Shown: positions 18,769 through 27,620 of the stretch, in pieces
Position numbering within the stretch: position 1 is the first letter of the stretch
Layout: every line of letters begins with the position of its first letter
Source of the DNA: Mycolicibacter minnesotensis
Lineage (GTDB): Bacteria; Actinomycetota; Actinomycetes; Mycobacteriales; Mycobacteriaceae
DNA: 64,000 nt
Direction of reading: 5' to 3'
Assembly: GCF_010731755.1 (NCBI RefSeq)
Contig: NZ_AP022589.1
Coordinates: forward strand, 2,046,001-2,110,000
Translations under genes and position numbers: made by a program
The notes under the pieces: generated by a model
Database searches by the model: none
Seen by the model: only the letters and a program-made list of their open reading frames with translations
What the model was told of the DNA's origin: nothing

Positions 18769-19194
18769 ATGCCCGACGATCACGCTATGCCGGTGTTGCT
18801 CTACGACGGCGTCTGCGGAATCTGCAATCGATCGGTCCAGACGATCCTGCGGTTCGACCGGCGGGGCACGCTGCGATTTGCGGCACTAGACAGTGACTTC
18901 GCTCGCAGCGTCATCGAGCGCCATCCGGGTCTGCAGGATCTCGACTCGATGGTCTTCGTGCAGAACCCTGACCGGCCCGATGAGCGAATCGCTGTGCGGT
19001 CGGCTGCGGCTCTGCAGGTGCTGAGCTATCTCGGTGGCCCCTTTCGGCTGCTGCTGGCGGCGCGCCTGATTCCGGCAGGACTGCGTGATTGGCTCTACGA
19101 CCGCTTCGCCGCGATCCGCTACCGGCTCGGTGGCCGCCATGACACCTGTCCGGTGCCGTCTCCCGACGTGCGTTCCCGCTTTCTGGACGTCTAG
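18769..19194 (+). CDS. DUF393 thiol-disulfide oxidoreductase-like protein
   Basis: A 141-residue protein of the DCC/DUF393 family, recognised by LLYDGVCGICNRSV, where the Asp, Cys and Cys form the family's DxxCxxC signature. A later amphipathic part (LLLAARLIPAGLRDWLYDRFA) is also typical. The function of the family is not well established; a redox role is assumed from the CxxC. The ATG at 18769 follows GGAAGG by about seven bases and is chosen over a start at 18706. Its stop abuts the start of the PhzF-like gene. Confidence 0.82.
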   Translation: MPDDHAMPVLLYDGVCGICNRSVQTILRFDRRGTLRFAALDSDFARSVIERHPGLQDLDSMVFVQNPDRPDERIAVRSAAALQVLSYLGGPFRLLLAARLIPAGLRDWLYDRFAAIRYRLGGRHDTCPVPSPDVRSRFLDV

Positions 19195-19974
19195 GTGCCC
19201 GTAGCGGCATATGTAGTCGACACGTTTACGGCGGTCAGGTTCCGGGGGAACCCCACCGGTGTGGTGCTGCTGGATGGCCCGGCCGAGACCTCGTGGATGC
19301 AGGCGGTGGCGGCAGAGTTCAACCACCCGGCAACAGCTTTCATCGGACCAGCCGATGCTGGGTCCGGTCCACGAGCTCTGCGGTGGTTCAGCCCGGTGGC
19401 CGAATTGGCGTTGTGCGGCTCGGGAACCCTGGCCAGTGCGCATGTCCTGGGCGGGGAGCAGTCCTTCCAGGCGGGCTCCCGGTTGCTGTCGTGCACGACG
19501 GATGCCGATGGTGCGATCAGTATGGGATTTCCGGCGGATCCGGTGCGCGGCGAGTCGCCGACACCGGAGCTGGTGGCGGGCTTGCCCCAGGTGAGCATCC
19601 GGTCGGTGTGGCGGGGAAACCTGGATGTGGTTGTGGAGGCCGGATCGGCCGCCGAGGTCCGTGCGCTGCAACCGGACACGGCGTCGTTAGCGAAGGTTGA
19701 TGCCCGCGCGATCGTGGTGACGGCGGCCGGTGACGGCGGCGCCGACGTCGTGAGCCGGGTGTTCGCGCCCCGATTCGGAGTGCCCGAGGATCCGGTGACC
19801 GGATCAGCGCACTGCACTCTGGCCGCGCTGTGGGGACCGCGCCTGGGGGTGGAGGAGTTCTCGGCCGAGCAGGCCTCAGGGCGCGGCGGTGAACTGCGGG
19901 TTCGCTGTGACGGCGACCGGGTCATCTTGATCGGTCACGCCGTGACCGTCCTGCACGGCGAGCTTCGCCGTTAG
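19195..19974 (+). CDS. PhzF-family protein with altered active site
   Basis: A 259-residue protein of the PhzF isomerase/epimerase family. It starts with AAYVVDTFTAVRFRGNPTGVV and ends with PEDPVTGSAHCTLA, both family hallmarks. Two usual active-site motifs are changed: the Ser-Glu of the N-x-SETxF motif is Pro-Ala here (NHPATAF, 43-49), and the CGHAT motif is CGSGT (74-78). Catalysis by the classical Glu/His mechanism is therefore doubtful. The GTG at 19195 directly follows the DUF393 stop. The stop overlaps that of the convergent membrane protein gene. Confidence 0.85.
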   Translation: MPVAAYVVDTFTAVRFRGNPTGVVLLDGPAETSWMQAVAAEFNHPATAFIGPADAGSGPRALRWFSPVAELALCGSGTLASAHVLGGEQSFQAGSRLLSCTTDADGAISMGFPADPVRGESPTPELVAGLPQVSIRSVWRGNLDVVVEAGSAAEVRALQPDTASLAKVDARAIVVTAAGDGGADVVSRVFAPRFGVPEDPVTGSAHCTLAALWGPRLGVEEFSAEQASGRGGELRVRCDGDRVILIGHAVTVLHGELRR

Positions 19975-21662
19975 TCGCGCACGCGTCGCCGCATCGACGC
20001 CACCGCCAGCCCGCCCGCGCCCACCAGGAGCAGGGTCAGCCACACCAGATGCGCGACCATGGCGGCCCGGCGCTGGCCGGCCGCGACCTTGGGCGCGCGC
20101 CCACCGACCCGGTACAGGGTCAGGTCGGCGTCGCGGTAGGACACCGGCAGTCGAGTCAGGGTCTTGGCTGCCGCGCCGATCTCGCCGTCCACGGCTGTCT
20201 CGTTGACCACCCAGCCCACTCCCTGCACGCCCAGCGTGGTGGGCTCGGCCCCGGACAACAACGCCTCCTGCACCTCGCGGGCATGAGTGCCCTCGCCCGG
20301 CACCGTCTGGCCACCGACCGTCAGATCGCCGGTGGTGAGCACCTCGGCACGCACCCAGCGGGGCAACGGATCGAGTACCGGAGCCGAACCGGCCCAGGAG
20401 AAGTGGCGCATGGTGTCGGCCGGCAATACCGCTACCGGTCGCGGGTCGGCGTTGATCTTGGCCGCCACCGCTGCCCACCCCGGCGGATACTGCACCGGAG
20501 TCAGTTGACCGGCCACTCCCCAGGTCAAGTCAGGCAGAACGACCAGCAGAGCAAGGCAGCACGCCAGGGCCGCCCGCGCCGGCGGCAACCGATCCCGCAG
20601 GCCCAGGACCGCTCCGGCCCCGGCCAACAGGTAGCCCGGCACCGCCAGCGCCACCCACTTCTGGCCGTCGCGCAGCATGCCGAGCCCGGGCACGACATCG
20701 GTCGCCCAGCGCAGCGCGACCAGGCCTGGCCCGGTGGCCAACAGGGTGAAAACCAGCACCGTCGCGCCCGCCAGGATCAGCAGCGGCCGCACCGCAGGCA
20801 GGTCTCGGACCGAGGACCACCCCAGCGCCAGCACACCGACGAACACTGCGGTCGCCACCAGCGCGAAAGCCGTTCGGCGTGAGCCGGGAACCGCCTCGGC
20901 GTTCCAGATCCCGCCGAGCCCGGCAAGACTGCCCAGCGTGCCCAGCCCGGGCTCCGCACGCGCCGCGAACACCGCCGCTCCGAGCGCCTCGCCGCGCGCG
21001 GACCCCGAGCTCAGTGCCGACGCCATCAGCCAGGGCAGTGCGGCCGTTGCCGCGATCGCCATCGTGCTCACCGTGCACCACCAGCGTGGCGGTCCGACGC
21101 CGGGCCCCGCGACGCAGACCAGCGCCACCACCGCGGCCAGGATCAGCCCGGTCGGGGTCAACCCGGCCAATGCCAGGAAGAACGCCAACCCCCACAGCCC
21201 GGAGGCGCCGGAACGCAATCTCAGCATGGCCACCGCCACCCAGGGCAGACAGCCGTAGCCGACCAGCAGGCTCCAATGGCCCTGGAGCAGGCGCTCGGCC
21301 ACATAGGGATTCCAGAGCGCCACGGTGATCGCCACCAGCTGACCGGGCAGCCCGGCATCGGCAAGCGCCTCCGCCGCCAGGCGTGCGGCACCGCAGCCTG
21401 CCAGCCACAGACCCGCGAACAGCAGCGCCTTGACCACGTAGCCGCCGTCGAACATCCGCGATGCCAGCGCCACCGCGAAGTCCTGCGGCACCGCGCGCGG
21501 AGCCGCTTCGCCCAGCCCCAGAGCCGATCCGGTCAGGTACGACCTCGGTGTCGAGACGGCGTCGCGCATCAGGAAGTAACCCGGGCGCAGCAGGGGCGCC
21601 AGGATGAGCAGAGTCAGCCCGAGTGCATAGCACGGCGCAACCCAGCGCCCGGCTCGCACCAC
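19971..21662 (-). CDS. Multi-pass membrane protein (Rv0226c-type)
   Basis: A protein of about 563 residues with roughly ten hydrophobic segments across the first 400 residues, and an extracytoplasmic C-terminal part followed by a final membrane helix (LVWLTLLLVGAGGLAVASM). The first loop, with an acidic RD and a Pro/Arg-rich stretch, resembles GT-C glycosyltransferases, but no signature proves it. The GTG at 21662 lies seven bases after the stop of the upstream DUF3068 gene; the open frame to 21854 overlaps that gene and is not used. Length and position match Rv0226c. An envelope-glycan role is inferred from context. Confidence 0.8.
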   Translation of the reverse strand: MVRAGRWVAPCYALGLTLLILAPLLRPGYFLMRDAVSTPRSYLTGSALGLGEAAPRAVPQDFAVALASRMFDGGYVVKALLFAGLWLAGCGAARLAAEALADAGLPGQLVAITVALWNPYVAERLLQGHWSLLVGYGCLPWVAVAMLRLRSGASGLWGLAFFLALAGLTPTGLILAAVVALVCVAGPGVGPPRWWCTVSTMAIAATAALPWLMASALSSGSARGEALGAAVFAARAEPGLGTLGSLAGLGGIWNAEAVPGSRRTAFALVATAVFVGVLALGWSSVRDLPAVRPLLILAGATVLVFTLLATGPGLVALRWATDVVPGLGMLRDGQKWVALAVPGYLLAGAGAVLGLRDRLPPARAALACCLALLVVLPDLTWGVAGQLTPVQYPPGWAAVAAKINADPRPVAVLPADTMRHFSWAGSAPVLDPLPRWVRAEVLTTGDLTVGGQTVPGEGTHAREVQEALLSGAEPTTLGVQGVGWVVNETAVDGEIGAAAKTLTRLPVSYRDADLTLYRVGGRAPKVAAGQRRAAMVAHLVWLTLLLVGAGGLAVASMRRRVRD

Positions 21663-21669
21663 AGCGGAA

Positions 21670-22923
21670 CTACGGCTGGTCGGGAACCGAATCCGAGGGG
21701 CTCGATTCCGGTGGCCCCGCCGGGCGGTCCAGCTGGGGACGTTGCGTCGGCAGCTTCTCGGTCTCAGCCTCAGCTCCGGAAGGACGTTCTGCCATCGGTG
21801 CCTTGGGTGCGAATCCACCGAAGAACCCACCTTCGGAGCCATCGCGACCGGCACGGGCCAGAGCGGCCTCGGCCGGCAGGCTGAACCAGCCGATCAGCAC
21901 CCCTCCGATCAGGCAGATCAACCCCGCGGCGGCGAAGGTGATCGGCAGGATGCGGGACCACAGCGCGAACCGGTCGCGCTCGTTGCGGGCCGCGTTGACC
22001 TGCGCTTCGATGGTCTCCTCGGCGCTGGTGACCGTGTAGTCGGCCAGCGCGACCTCCGGCTGGAGCGGATCGCGGGCGTAGTAGTGGTTGGCGTGCACCT
22101 TCGACTTCACGATGGTGCCCGAGACCGGGTCCACCCACATCGTCCGCTGCGCGGCGTAGTACCGCGTCATCGTGACGTCCTCGTCGGGGTCGGCGCCCTC
22201 GATGTTCCAGATCCGGCCGGGGGCGGTGATCTCACCGTCTTCGTCGTGGCCGTACAGCGAGGGGTAACGGACCGGCTCGGCCAGCCTGCCGTCACTGTCG
22301 TAGCCGACGTTCTGCACAAACCGGTAGGTGGTCAGCCCGTTGACGTCGTCCTCGGCCTCGTAGTTGGCCTCATATGCCTTCTGCGCGATCGGGTCGAAGT
22401 ACTCGTAGGACTGCTTCTTGGTCTCGAACGGGAACCGGTACGTCAGTCCCTCGTGAGGCAGTGCGATGTTGGTGGGCGGAGCTTCGTCTTCGAAGTTGCG
22501 CGGCCGCTGCACCGAGCCACCCGGGTGAGTGTCATCGGAGATGGCCTGCGCGGTCGTACGGTTCAGGGTCACGGTGTCGACGATCGCGAGCAGCAGGCCG
22601 GCTTCCCTCTGCCGGTCAGCGCGCCGCAACGACGAGCCGACCTGCAGGGTCACCACGTCGGCATTGGCAGGCGACTCGACGGTGATCTGCTGCTGGGATA
22701 CCAGGGGGACGTCCTGATCGACGATGGCGTGTTCACCACCGAGGGACTCCGGGTCCAGTGCGGCGCCGCTGCCGTTGCCGATCAGGGTGACATCGATGTC
22801 CAGCGGGATCTTGGCGATCTTGCCCACCGTGTAGGTGGACAGCAACATTGCCGCGACCATCAGGGCGGCGCCGAGGCCCATGACTGCGCATGCCGCGATA
22901 CGCATCATGATTGCTCGGTTCAC
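21670..22923 (-). CDS. DUF3068 (PorA-family) membrane protein (Rv0227c-type)
   Basis: A 417-residue protein with one N-terminal membrane helix (IAACAVMGLGAALMVAAMLL), a large extracytoplasmic domain rich in charged and aromatic residues, a second helix near 335-360 (ILPITFAAAGLICLIGGVLIG) and a Pro/Ser-rich tail. This two-helix layout with the N-terminal TVGKIAKIPLD is typical of DUF3068. The GTG at 22923 has AGGAGGAAG nine bases upstream. Function is not established. It is coupled to the Rv0226c-type gene and diverges from the acyltransferase gene by 72 bp. Confidence 0.85.
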   Translation of the reverse strand: MNRAIMMRIAACAVMGLGAALMVAAMLLSTYTVGKIAKIPLDIDVTLIGNGSGAALDPESLGGEHAIVDQDVPLVSQQQITVESPANADVVTLQVGSSLRRADRQREAGLLLAIVDTVTLNRTTAQAISDDTHPGGSVQRPRNFEDEAPPTNIALPHEGLTYRFPFETKKQSYEYFDPIAQKAYEANYEAEDDVNGLTTYRFVQNVGYDSDGRLAEPVRYPSLYGHDEDGEITAPGRIWNIEGADPDEDVTMTRYYAAQRTMWVDPVSGTIVKSKVHANHYYARDPLQPEVALADYTVTSAEETIEAQVNAARNERDRFALWSRILPITFAAAGLICLIGGVLIGWFSLPAEAALARAGRDGSEGGFFGGFAPKAPMAERPSGAEAETEKLPTQRPQLDRPAGPPESSPSDSVPDQP

Positions 22924-22995
22924 GTCGCCGCTTCCTCCTTAAATCCGTACCTAAATCTGTTCGACCCTAACAGCACTAGATGAAACAGCTACTGT

Positions 22996-24216
22996 GTGTC
23001 CATCGATGCCCCGGTCGGAAATCAGATGAAACAGCAGGTGGGTGGCGCACGCAGCTTCCTGCCCGCTGTCGAGGGTATGCGCGCCTGCGCGGCAATCGGG
23101 GTGGTCATCACCCACGTCGCGTTTCAGACCGGACATTCGTCGGGCATCAGCGGCCGGTTGTGGGGCCGCTTCGACATGGCGGTGGCGGTGTTCTTCGCGC
23201 TGAGCGGATTCCTGCTGTGGCGGGGCCATGCGGCGGCTGCCCGTGGGCTGCGTCCCACGCCGCCCACCGGGCATTACCTGAGGTCGAGGGTGGTGAGGAT
23301 CCTGCCGGCCTACCTGGTGTCGGTGGTGGTGATACTGGCGCTGCTGCCCGATGCGGGCGGGGCCAGCTTGACCGTCTGGCTGGCGAATCTCACGCTGACG
23401 CAGATCTACATTCCGTTGACGCTGACGCCGGGACTGACCCAGATGTGGAGCCTGGCGGTCGAGGTCAGCTTCTATCTGATGCTGCCGTTCTTGGCCTGGG
23501 GGGCCCGCCGGCTACCGGTTCGTGCCCGGATCCCGGCGATCGCGGGATTGGCGCTGCTGAGCCTGGGGTGGGGTTTTCTGCGGATCCACACACCGGTCGG
23601 GGTGAACCCGCTGAACTGGGCGCCCGCCTACGGCTGCTGGTTCGGGGCGGGCATGTTGCTGGCCGAGTGGGTCTACACCCCGGTCGGCTGGGTGCACCGG
23701 CTGGCGCGTCGGCGGCTGCCGATGGCAGGCGTGACCCTGGTGGCGTTTCTGGTGGCGGCGTCACCGCTGGCAGGGCCGGAAGGGTTGACCTCGGCCACGG
23801 TCGGCCAGTTCATCGTGCGTACCGCCATGGGCGGTGTGCTGGCGTGGTCGCTGCTGGCCCCGCTGGTGCTGGATCGCCCCGACGTGCGGCACCGGTTCTT
23901 GGGCAGTGCGCCGATGGTGACGTTGGGTCGTTGGTCCTACGGAATCTTCATCTGGCACCTGGCGGCGCTGGACATGGTGTTCCCGGTGATCGGCCGTTTC
24001 GCGTTCACCGGGGTCATGGCGGTCGTGCTGGCGCTGACGATGGCCTTCACCGTCGCGATCGCCGCGGTCAGTTACGCCTTGGTGGAGCAGCCGTGCCGCG
24101 AGAAGCTACGCGGCTGGGAGACTCGGCACCCGACGGTACGTGGCGAGGGCGCTCAGGCGGCCCTGCCGGACGGGGTGTACTCGGCCGCGTCGCTGGTGAA
24201 TTCGGGCGTTCCGTAG
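22996..24216 (+). CDS. Acyltransferase 3 family membrane protein (Rv0228-type)
   Basis: A 406-residue integral membrane O-acyltransferase (OafA/YrhL class) with about ten membrane helices. The catalytic-type His appears in VVITHVAFQTGH, and VFFALSGFLLWR and QMWSLAVEVSFYLMLP are family signatures. It would transfer an acyl or acetyl group to an envelope carbohydrate. The GTG at 22996 gives the Rv0228 length. The last 64 bases run tail-to-tail over the 3' end of the convergent DUF2236 gene, so the final 20 or so residues are antisense to a coding region. Confidence 0.88.
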   Translation: MSIDAPVGNQMKQQVGGARSFLPAVEGMRACAAIGVVITHVAFQTGHSSGISGRLWGRFDMAVAVFFALSGFLLWRGHAAAARGLRPTPPTGHYLRSRVVRILPAYLVSVVVILALLPDAGGASLTVWLANLTLTQIYIPLTLTPGLTQMWSLAVEVSFYLMLPFLAWGARRLPVRARIPAIAGLALLSLGWGFLRIHTPVGVNPLNWAPAYGCWFGAGMLLAEWVYTPVGWVHRLARRRLPMAGVTLVAFLVAASPLAGPEGLTSATVGQFIVRTAMGGVLAWSLLAPLVLDRPDVRHRFLGSAPMVTLGRWSYGIFIWHLAALDMVFPVIGRFAFTGVMAVVLALTMAFTVAIAAVSYALVEQPCREKLRGWETRHPTVRGEGAQAALPDGVYSAASLVNSGVP

Positions 24217-25481
24217 GCCTTGAGCCGCTTCTTGAGCAGTCGGAGTACGTAGGCGTTGGTCGGGCCGCGCAGGCCGGGGATGCGTACGGCCTGTTGCACC
24301 AGCAGGAGGCGGCCGGTCACAAACGGTGCCGTCAGGGCGATCCGCAGATAGTCACCCGCACTGAGGGTGACACTCATCTTGGCGGCGACGTCGCGTTTTC
24401 CACCGCAGAACGTCTTGACGAAAAAGGCTTTGCTGTAGCTCTTTTCGACCGCGTCGGCGATACGCTCACTCAAGGTGTTCTCTTGCCGCAGGTAGGCGGC
24501 CATCGTCGAACGGACCAGCTCCCCGCAGGTGGAGTCGTCGAAGTCGTCGCGCAGCAGCGCAGCGCGGGCACTGAACACGCGGATGATCTCGTCGGGTGTG
24601 GTCGGCAGCATCTCCTCGGGCAGGCCCAGGAGAACGCAGCGGTAGCGGGTGAACTCGACCTGGGCGCGCTCGCTCGACGTGAACTCCGTACGTCCCTGGC
24701 GACGGGCGTCCATCGCCAGCACGAAGAGGTTGATCATCCCGGCCGGCATCTGGTCGATCTGCGGAATCGGCAGCCCGTAGATGCCGATGTCCCACTTCGG
24801 GGAGCGCTTGAGTGCGTTGAACCGGACCATCGAGTGCATCAGCCGCACCATGGCGGCCGCCTCAAAGCCCGGTCCGTACCGGTCCAGCGCGCCCGGCAGC
24901 GTGGTGACCGCGAAGAAACTGGTGGTCTCGTTGACCCGTCCGGCGGCACGCTTGCCCGACAGTGCGCCGGTCAGCGCCATCGGCAGCGCGGCGTAGGTGT
25001 TGAGGAAGGTCGCGATGAATGCGCCGCGGACCACGAACGGTGCCAGCAGAGCCATCGGGAGCCGGGAGTGCTCGGCGCCCTTGTGCACCAGGTCCATGTC
25101 CAGCCAGTCCGGTGTGGACTCCATGTCGGCGATGAACGCGGCCAACTCCGGCGGGGCGTCGGGCACCGTGTCGATACCTTGCCGGCAAGCCTGCTTGAGC
25201 ATGCCGATCAGGGTGCTGACGCTGTACTGGCCCATCAGTGCCGCGTAGGAGTCTGACACCACGTCGCCCAGCCAGGTGGCCGTGGTGATCAGCTCGACGG
25301 CGGCCTCGTCGGCCAGCAGCTTTGCTCGGGTTTCGGGCTTGCCCGGCAGCGACGCGACGTCGTTGGGGTCGGTCGTGGTGCGGTAGGGCTGCACATCGAA
25401 GTCCAGGCCACCGTAGAGCTCGGGCAGCAGCTCGGCCTGACGGCGGACGCGCTCGTGGAGCTCGGGGTAGTGCGTGGACAT
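24153..25481 (-). CDS. DUF2236 (MpaB/rubber-oxygenase-like) protein, copy 1
   Basis: A 442-residue DUF2236 protein, a family related to the haem-dependent latex-clearing oxygenases. Recognisable stretches are RGAFIATFLNTYAALPMALTG, NETTSFFAVTTLPGAL and MVRLMHSMVRFNAL, all shared with copy 2 (26,223-27,551), which has exactly the same length. Haem binding and oxygenase activity are inferred from the family. The ATG at 25481 follows CCGGAGGTC. It diverges from a TetR gene, with a palindrome between them that is likely to be that regulator's operator. There is no signal peptide. Confidence 0.85.
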   Translation of the reverse strand: MSTHYPELHERVRRQAELLPELYGGLDFDVQPYRTTTDPNDVASLPGKPETRAKLLADEAAVELITTATWLGDVVSDSYAALMGQYSVSTLIGMLKQACRQGIDTVPDAPPELAAFIADMESTPDWLDMDLVHKGAEHSRLPMALLAPFVVRGAFIATFLNTYAALPMALTGALSGKRAAGRVNETTSFFAVTTLPGALDRYGPGFEAAAMVRLMHSMVRFNALKRSPKWDIGIYGLPIPQIDQMPAGMINLFVLAMDARRQGRTEFTSSERAQVEFTRYRCVLLGLPEEMLPTTPDEIIRVFSARAALLRDDFDDSTCGELVRSTMAAYLRQENTLSERIADAVEKSYSKAFFVKTFCGGKRDVAAKMSVTLSAGDYLRIALTAPFVTGRLLLVQQAVRIPGLRGPTNAYVLRLLKKRLKAYGTPEFTSDAAEYTPSGRAA

Positions 25482-25520
25482 CCAAGACCTCCGGTTGCTA
25501 GCAGATCCTCTGCACAATGA

Positions 25521-25540
25521 CACAAATTCATGTATTTGTG
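25521..25540. promoter_or_regulatory. Palindromic operator between DUF2236 and TetR genes
   Basis: CACAAATTCATGTATTTGTG is a 20-bp palindrome with one mismatched pair. It lies 40 bp upstream of the DUF2236 start and 70 bp upstream of the TetR start. AT-rich sequence stands out here against the high-GC background. It is the probable binding site of the neighbouring TetR regulator. Confidence 0.6.
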
Positions 25541-25610
25541 CCACGATAACACGTGGGGGCGTCCCGACCGCGGTCTGCGCGCCGGTCCAGCTCACTCGCA
25601 ACATGACAGG

Positions 25611-26213
25611 ATGAACGAGATGGCCGGTCCGGCAGTAGTCAAGGTCGGCGAACCCGTGAGTGGCACGGCGGGCGCCATCCTCGACGCCGCCCGGGTGGAG
25701 TTCGCGCGGCATGCGTTTCGCCGAGCCAACATCGATTCGGTCGCCCAGCGTGCCGGCGTGAGCCGGCGAACGTTGTACCGGCACTTCCCCACCAAGGAAG
25801 CGCTCTTCGAACAGCTCGTGGAGACCGATACCCAGGCCCTCTTTGTCGAGCTGGGCCAGGCCGCCCGGGCGCAGGACGCCGCAGGTGCAATCGTGGAGTG
25901 CTTCACCCTGGCGATGCGCCGCATCACCGAAAGCCCGCTGGCCACCGCGATCATCGAGACCGAGCCGGAACTGCTCGTCGGCATCAACACGCCCAGCGGC
26001 GAAAAAGCGCTGCTGCGTGCCAGTCACCTGGTCGCTGCGACGCTGCGGCTGTGTGGCGTGACCATGCCCGACGACACGGTCCTGACCGCCGCGGAGATCT
26101 TGGTGCGCCTGGTGGGATCACTGCTCACCAACCGCGCGGGTGTGCTCGATATCAACGACACCGCCGCCGTCCGGGAATACGCGCAGACCTACCTGGCCCG
26201 CCTGGTCTGGTGA
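25611..26213 (+). CDS. TetR-family regulator, copy 1 of module
   Basis: A 200-residue TetR regulator. The N-terminal DNA-binding domain reads ILDAARVEFARHAFRRANI, then VAQRAGVSRRTLYRHFPTKEALF. The C-terminal ligand domain is not assigned. The ATG at 25611 is the first start after the divergent promoter that keeps a normal N-terminal arm; the open frame from 25530 overlaps the operator. It probably represses the divergent DUF2236 gene and itself through the palindrome at 25,521. Its stop is nine bases from the stop of DUF2236 copy 2. Confidence 0.88.
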   Translation: MNEMAGPAVVKVGEPVSGTAGAILDAARVEFARHAFRRANIDSVAQRAGVSRRTLYRHFPTKEALFEQLVETDTQALFVELGQAARAQDAAGAIVECFTLAMRRITESPLATAIIETEPELLVGINTPSGEKALLRASHLVAATLRLCGVTMPDDTVLTAAEILVRLVGSLLTNRAGVLDINDTAAVREYAQTYLARLVW

Positions 26214-26222
26214 CGGGGGACC

Positions 26223-27551
26223 TCAGGCCAGCTGCCCAGCGGGCGTGTAGTCGTCTGCGTCGCTGGTGAATTCGGGCTTGCCATAGGTATTCAGTCGGAG
26301 CTTGACGAGCCGCACCATGTAGTCGTCGGTCATCTGACGCAGCGCCGGGACCCGGTTGGCCCACCGCACTGCCATCAGACGCCCGATGATGAACGGTGCT
26401 GTCATCCCGACGCGCAGGTAGTCGCCCACACCTATGGAGACGCCCATGGTCTTGGCGACTGCGCGGTCGCCGTTGCAGAACGCCTTGGTGAATGCTGTTT
26501 TGCTGTAGCTCTTTTCGACCGCATCGGCGATACGTTCCCATCGAGTGTCGACCGGTCGCAGGTAGGCGGCCATGGTCGAGCGCACCATCTCCCCGCAGGT
26601 GGCGTCGTCGAAGTCGTCGCGCAGCAGCGCCGCGCGGGTATGAAAGAGGTGAATGATCTCGCCCGGGGTGGTCGGCAGCAGTTCCTCGGGCAGACCGAGA
26701 AGAAACGCCCGGTAGCGGGTGAATTCGACAACGGCGCGTTCGCTTTTGGTGAATTCGGTGCGCCCTGCGCGCTGGGCGTCCGTGGCCAGCAGGTAGAGAT
26801 TGATCATGCCGGCCGGCATCTGGTCGACCTGAGGCACCGGAATGCCGTAGACATCGGCGTCCCACTTCGCGGAACGTTTGAGCGCGTTGTAGCGAACCAT
26901 CGAGTGCATCAGGCGCACCATGGCCGCCGCCTCGAAGCCGCGACCATGGCGCTCCAAGGCCCCGGGCAGGGTGGTTACGGCGAAGAAGCTGGTGGTCTCG
27001 TTGACCCGACGCGCCGAACGGCGGCCGGACAAGGCGCCGGTCAGTGCCATCGGCAGCGCCGCGTAGGTGTTGACGAAGGTGGCGATGAAGGCGCCCCGGG
27101 TGACGAACGGCGCGAGCAAGGCCGCTGGGACTCGCGAGTACCGCGCGCCCTCACGCACCAGCTTCATGTCCAGCCACGGCGGTGTCGCTTCCATGTCGGC
27201 GATGAATGCCACCAACTCGGGCGGTGCGTCGGCGACCGCGTCGATGCCTTTCCGGCAGGCCAACTGAAGCATGCCGATCAGGGACGCGACGCTGTACTCG
27301 GACATCAGGCTCGCATAGGGGTCTGCCACCACGTCCCCGAGCAGGGTCGCGATGCAGATCAGCTCGACGGCTCGCTCGTCGGACAGGTAGGGAGCGCGGT
27401 CGGCGACCCACTCCGGTAGGGAGGATCGGTCAGCTGGATCGGTGGTGGTGCGGAAGGGCTGAGTGTCGAAGTCGATATCGCCGTAGAGGCCGGGCTGCAG
27501 CTCGCGCTGACTGCGCACACGTTGGGCCAGCTCGGGGTAGTACTTAGGCAT
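26223..27551 (-). CDS. DUF2236 (MpaB/rubber-oxygenase-like) protein, copy 2
   Basis: A 442-residue paralogue of the protein encoded at 24,153-25,481, with long identical stretches such as FIATF-NTYAALPMALTGALSG, NETTSFFAVTTLPGAL and ADAVEKSYSK. Some DNA runs (for example around 24,435 and 26,510) are nearly identical, which suggests a fairly recent duplication or gene conversion. Haem-dependent oxygenase chemistry is inferred from the family only. The ATG at 27551 matches the start of copy 1; an in-frame ATG at 27575 is less likely. It diverges from a second, different TetR gene. Confidence 0.85.
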   Translation of the reverse strand: MPKYYPELAQRVRSQRELQPGLYGDIDFDTQPFRTTTDPADRSSLPEWVADRAPYLSDERAVELICIATLLGDVVADPYASLMSEYSVASLIGMLQLACRKGIDAVADAPPELVAFIADMEATPPWLDMKLVREGARYSRVPAALLAPFVTRGAFIATFVNTYAALPMALTGALSGRRSARRVNETTSFFAVTTLPGALERHGRGFEAAAMVRLMHSMVRYNALKRSAKWDADVYGIPVPQVDQMPAGMINLYLLATDAQRAGRTEFTKSERAVVEFTRYRAFLLGLPEELLPTTPGEIIHLFHTRAALLRDDFDDATCGEMVRSTMAAYLRPVDTRWERIADAVEKSYSKTAFTKAFCNGDRAVAKTMGVSIGVGDYLRVGMTAPFIIGRLMAVRWANRVPALRQMTDDYMVRLVKLRLNTYGKPEFTSDADDYTPAGQLA

Positions 27552-27577
27552 GACGCGTCTCCAGGGAACTAACATAT

Positions 27578-27596
27578 TGTAAGTTACACAAGTAAC
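27578..27596. promoter_or_regulatory. Inverted repeats between DUF2236 copy 2 and TetR copy 2
   Basis: TGTAAGTTACA (27,578-27,588) and GTTAC-ACAA-GTAAC (27,583-27,596) overlap in the 69-bp divergent gap, flanked by CTAAC at 27,569 and GTTAG at 27,602. The region is unusually AT-rich. It is the likely operator of the second TetR regulator and differs from the operator of the first module. Confidence 0.55.
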
Positions 27597-27620
27597 AGAC
27601 TGTTAGTTAGGCTGTCAACC

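Noticed and set aside
22980..25256. A 758-codon open frame on the plus strand
   Set aside because: It runs over the acyltransferase in another frame and opposite the DUF2236 gene. The translation matches no family and is low in hydrophobic order.
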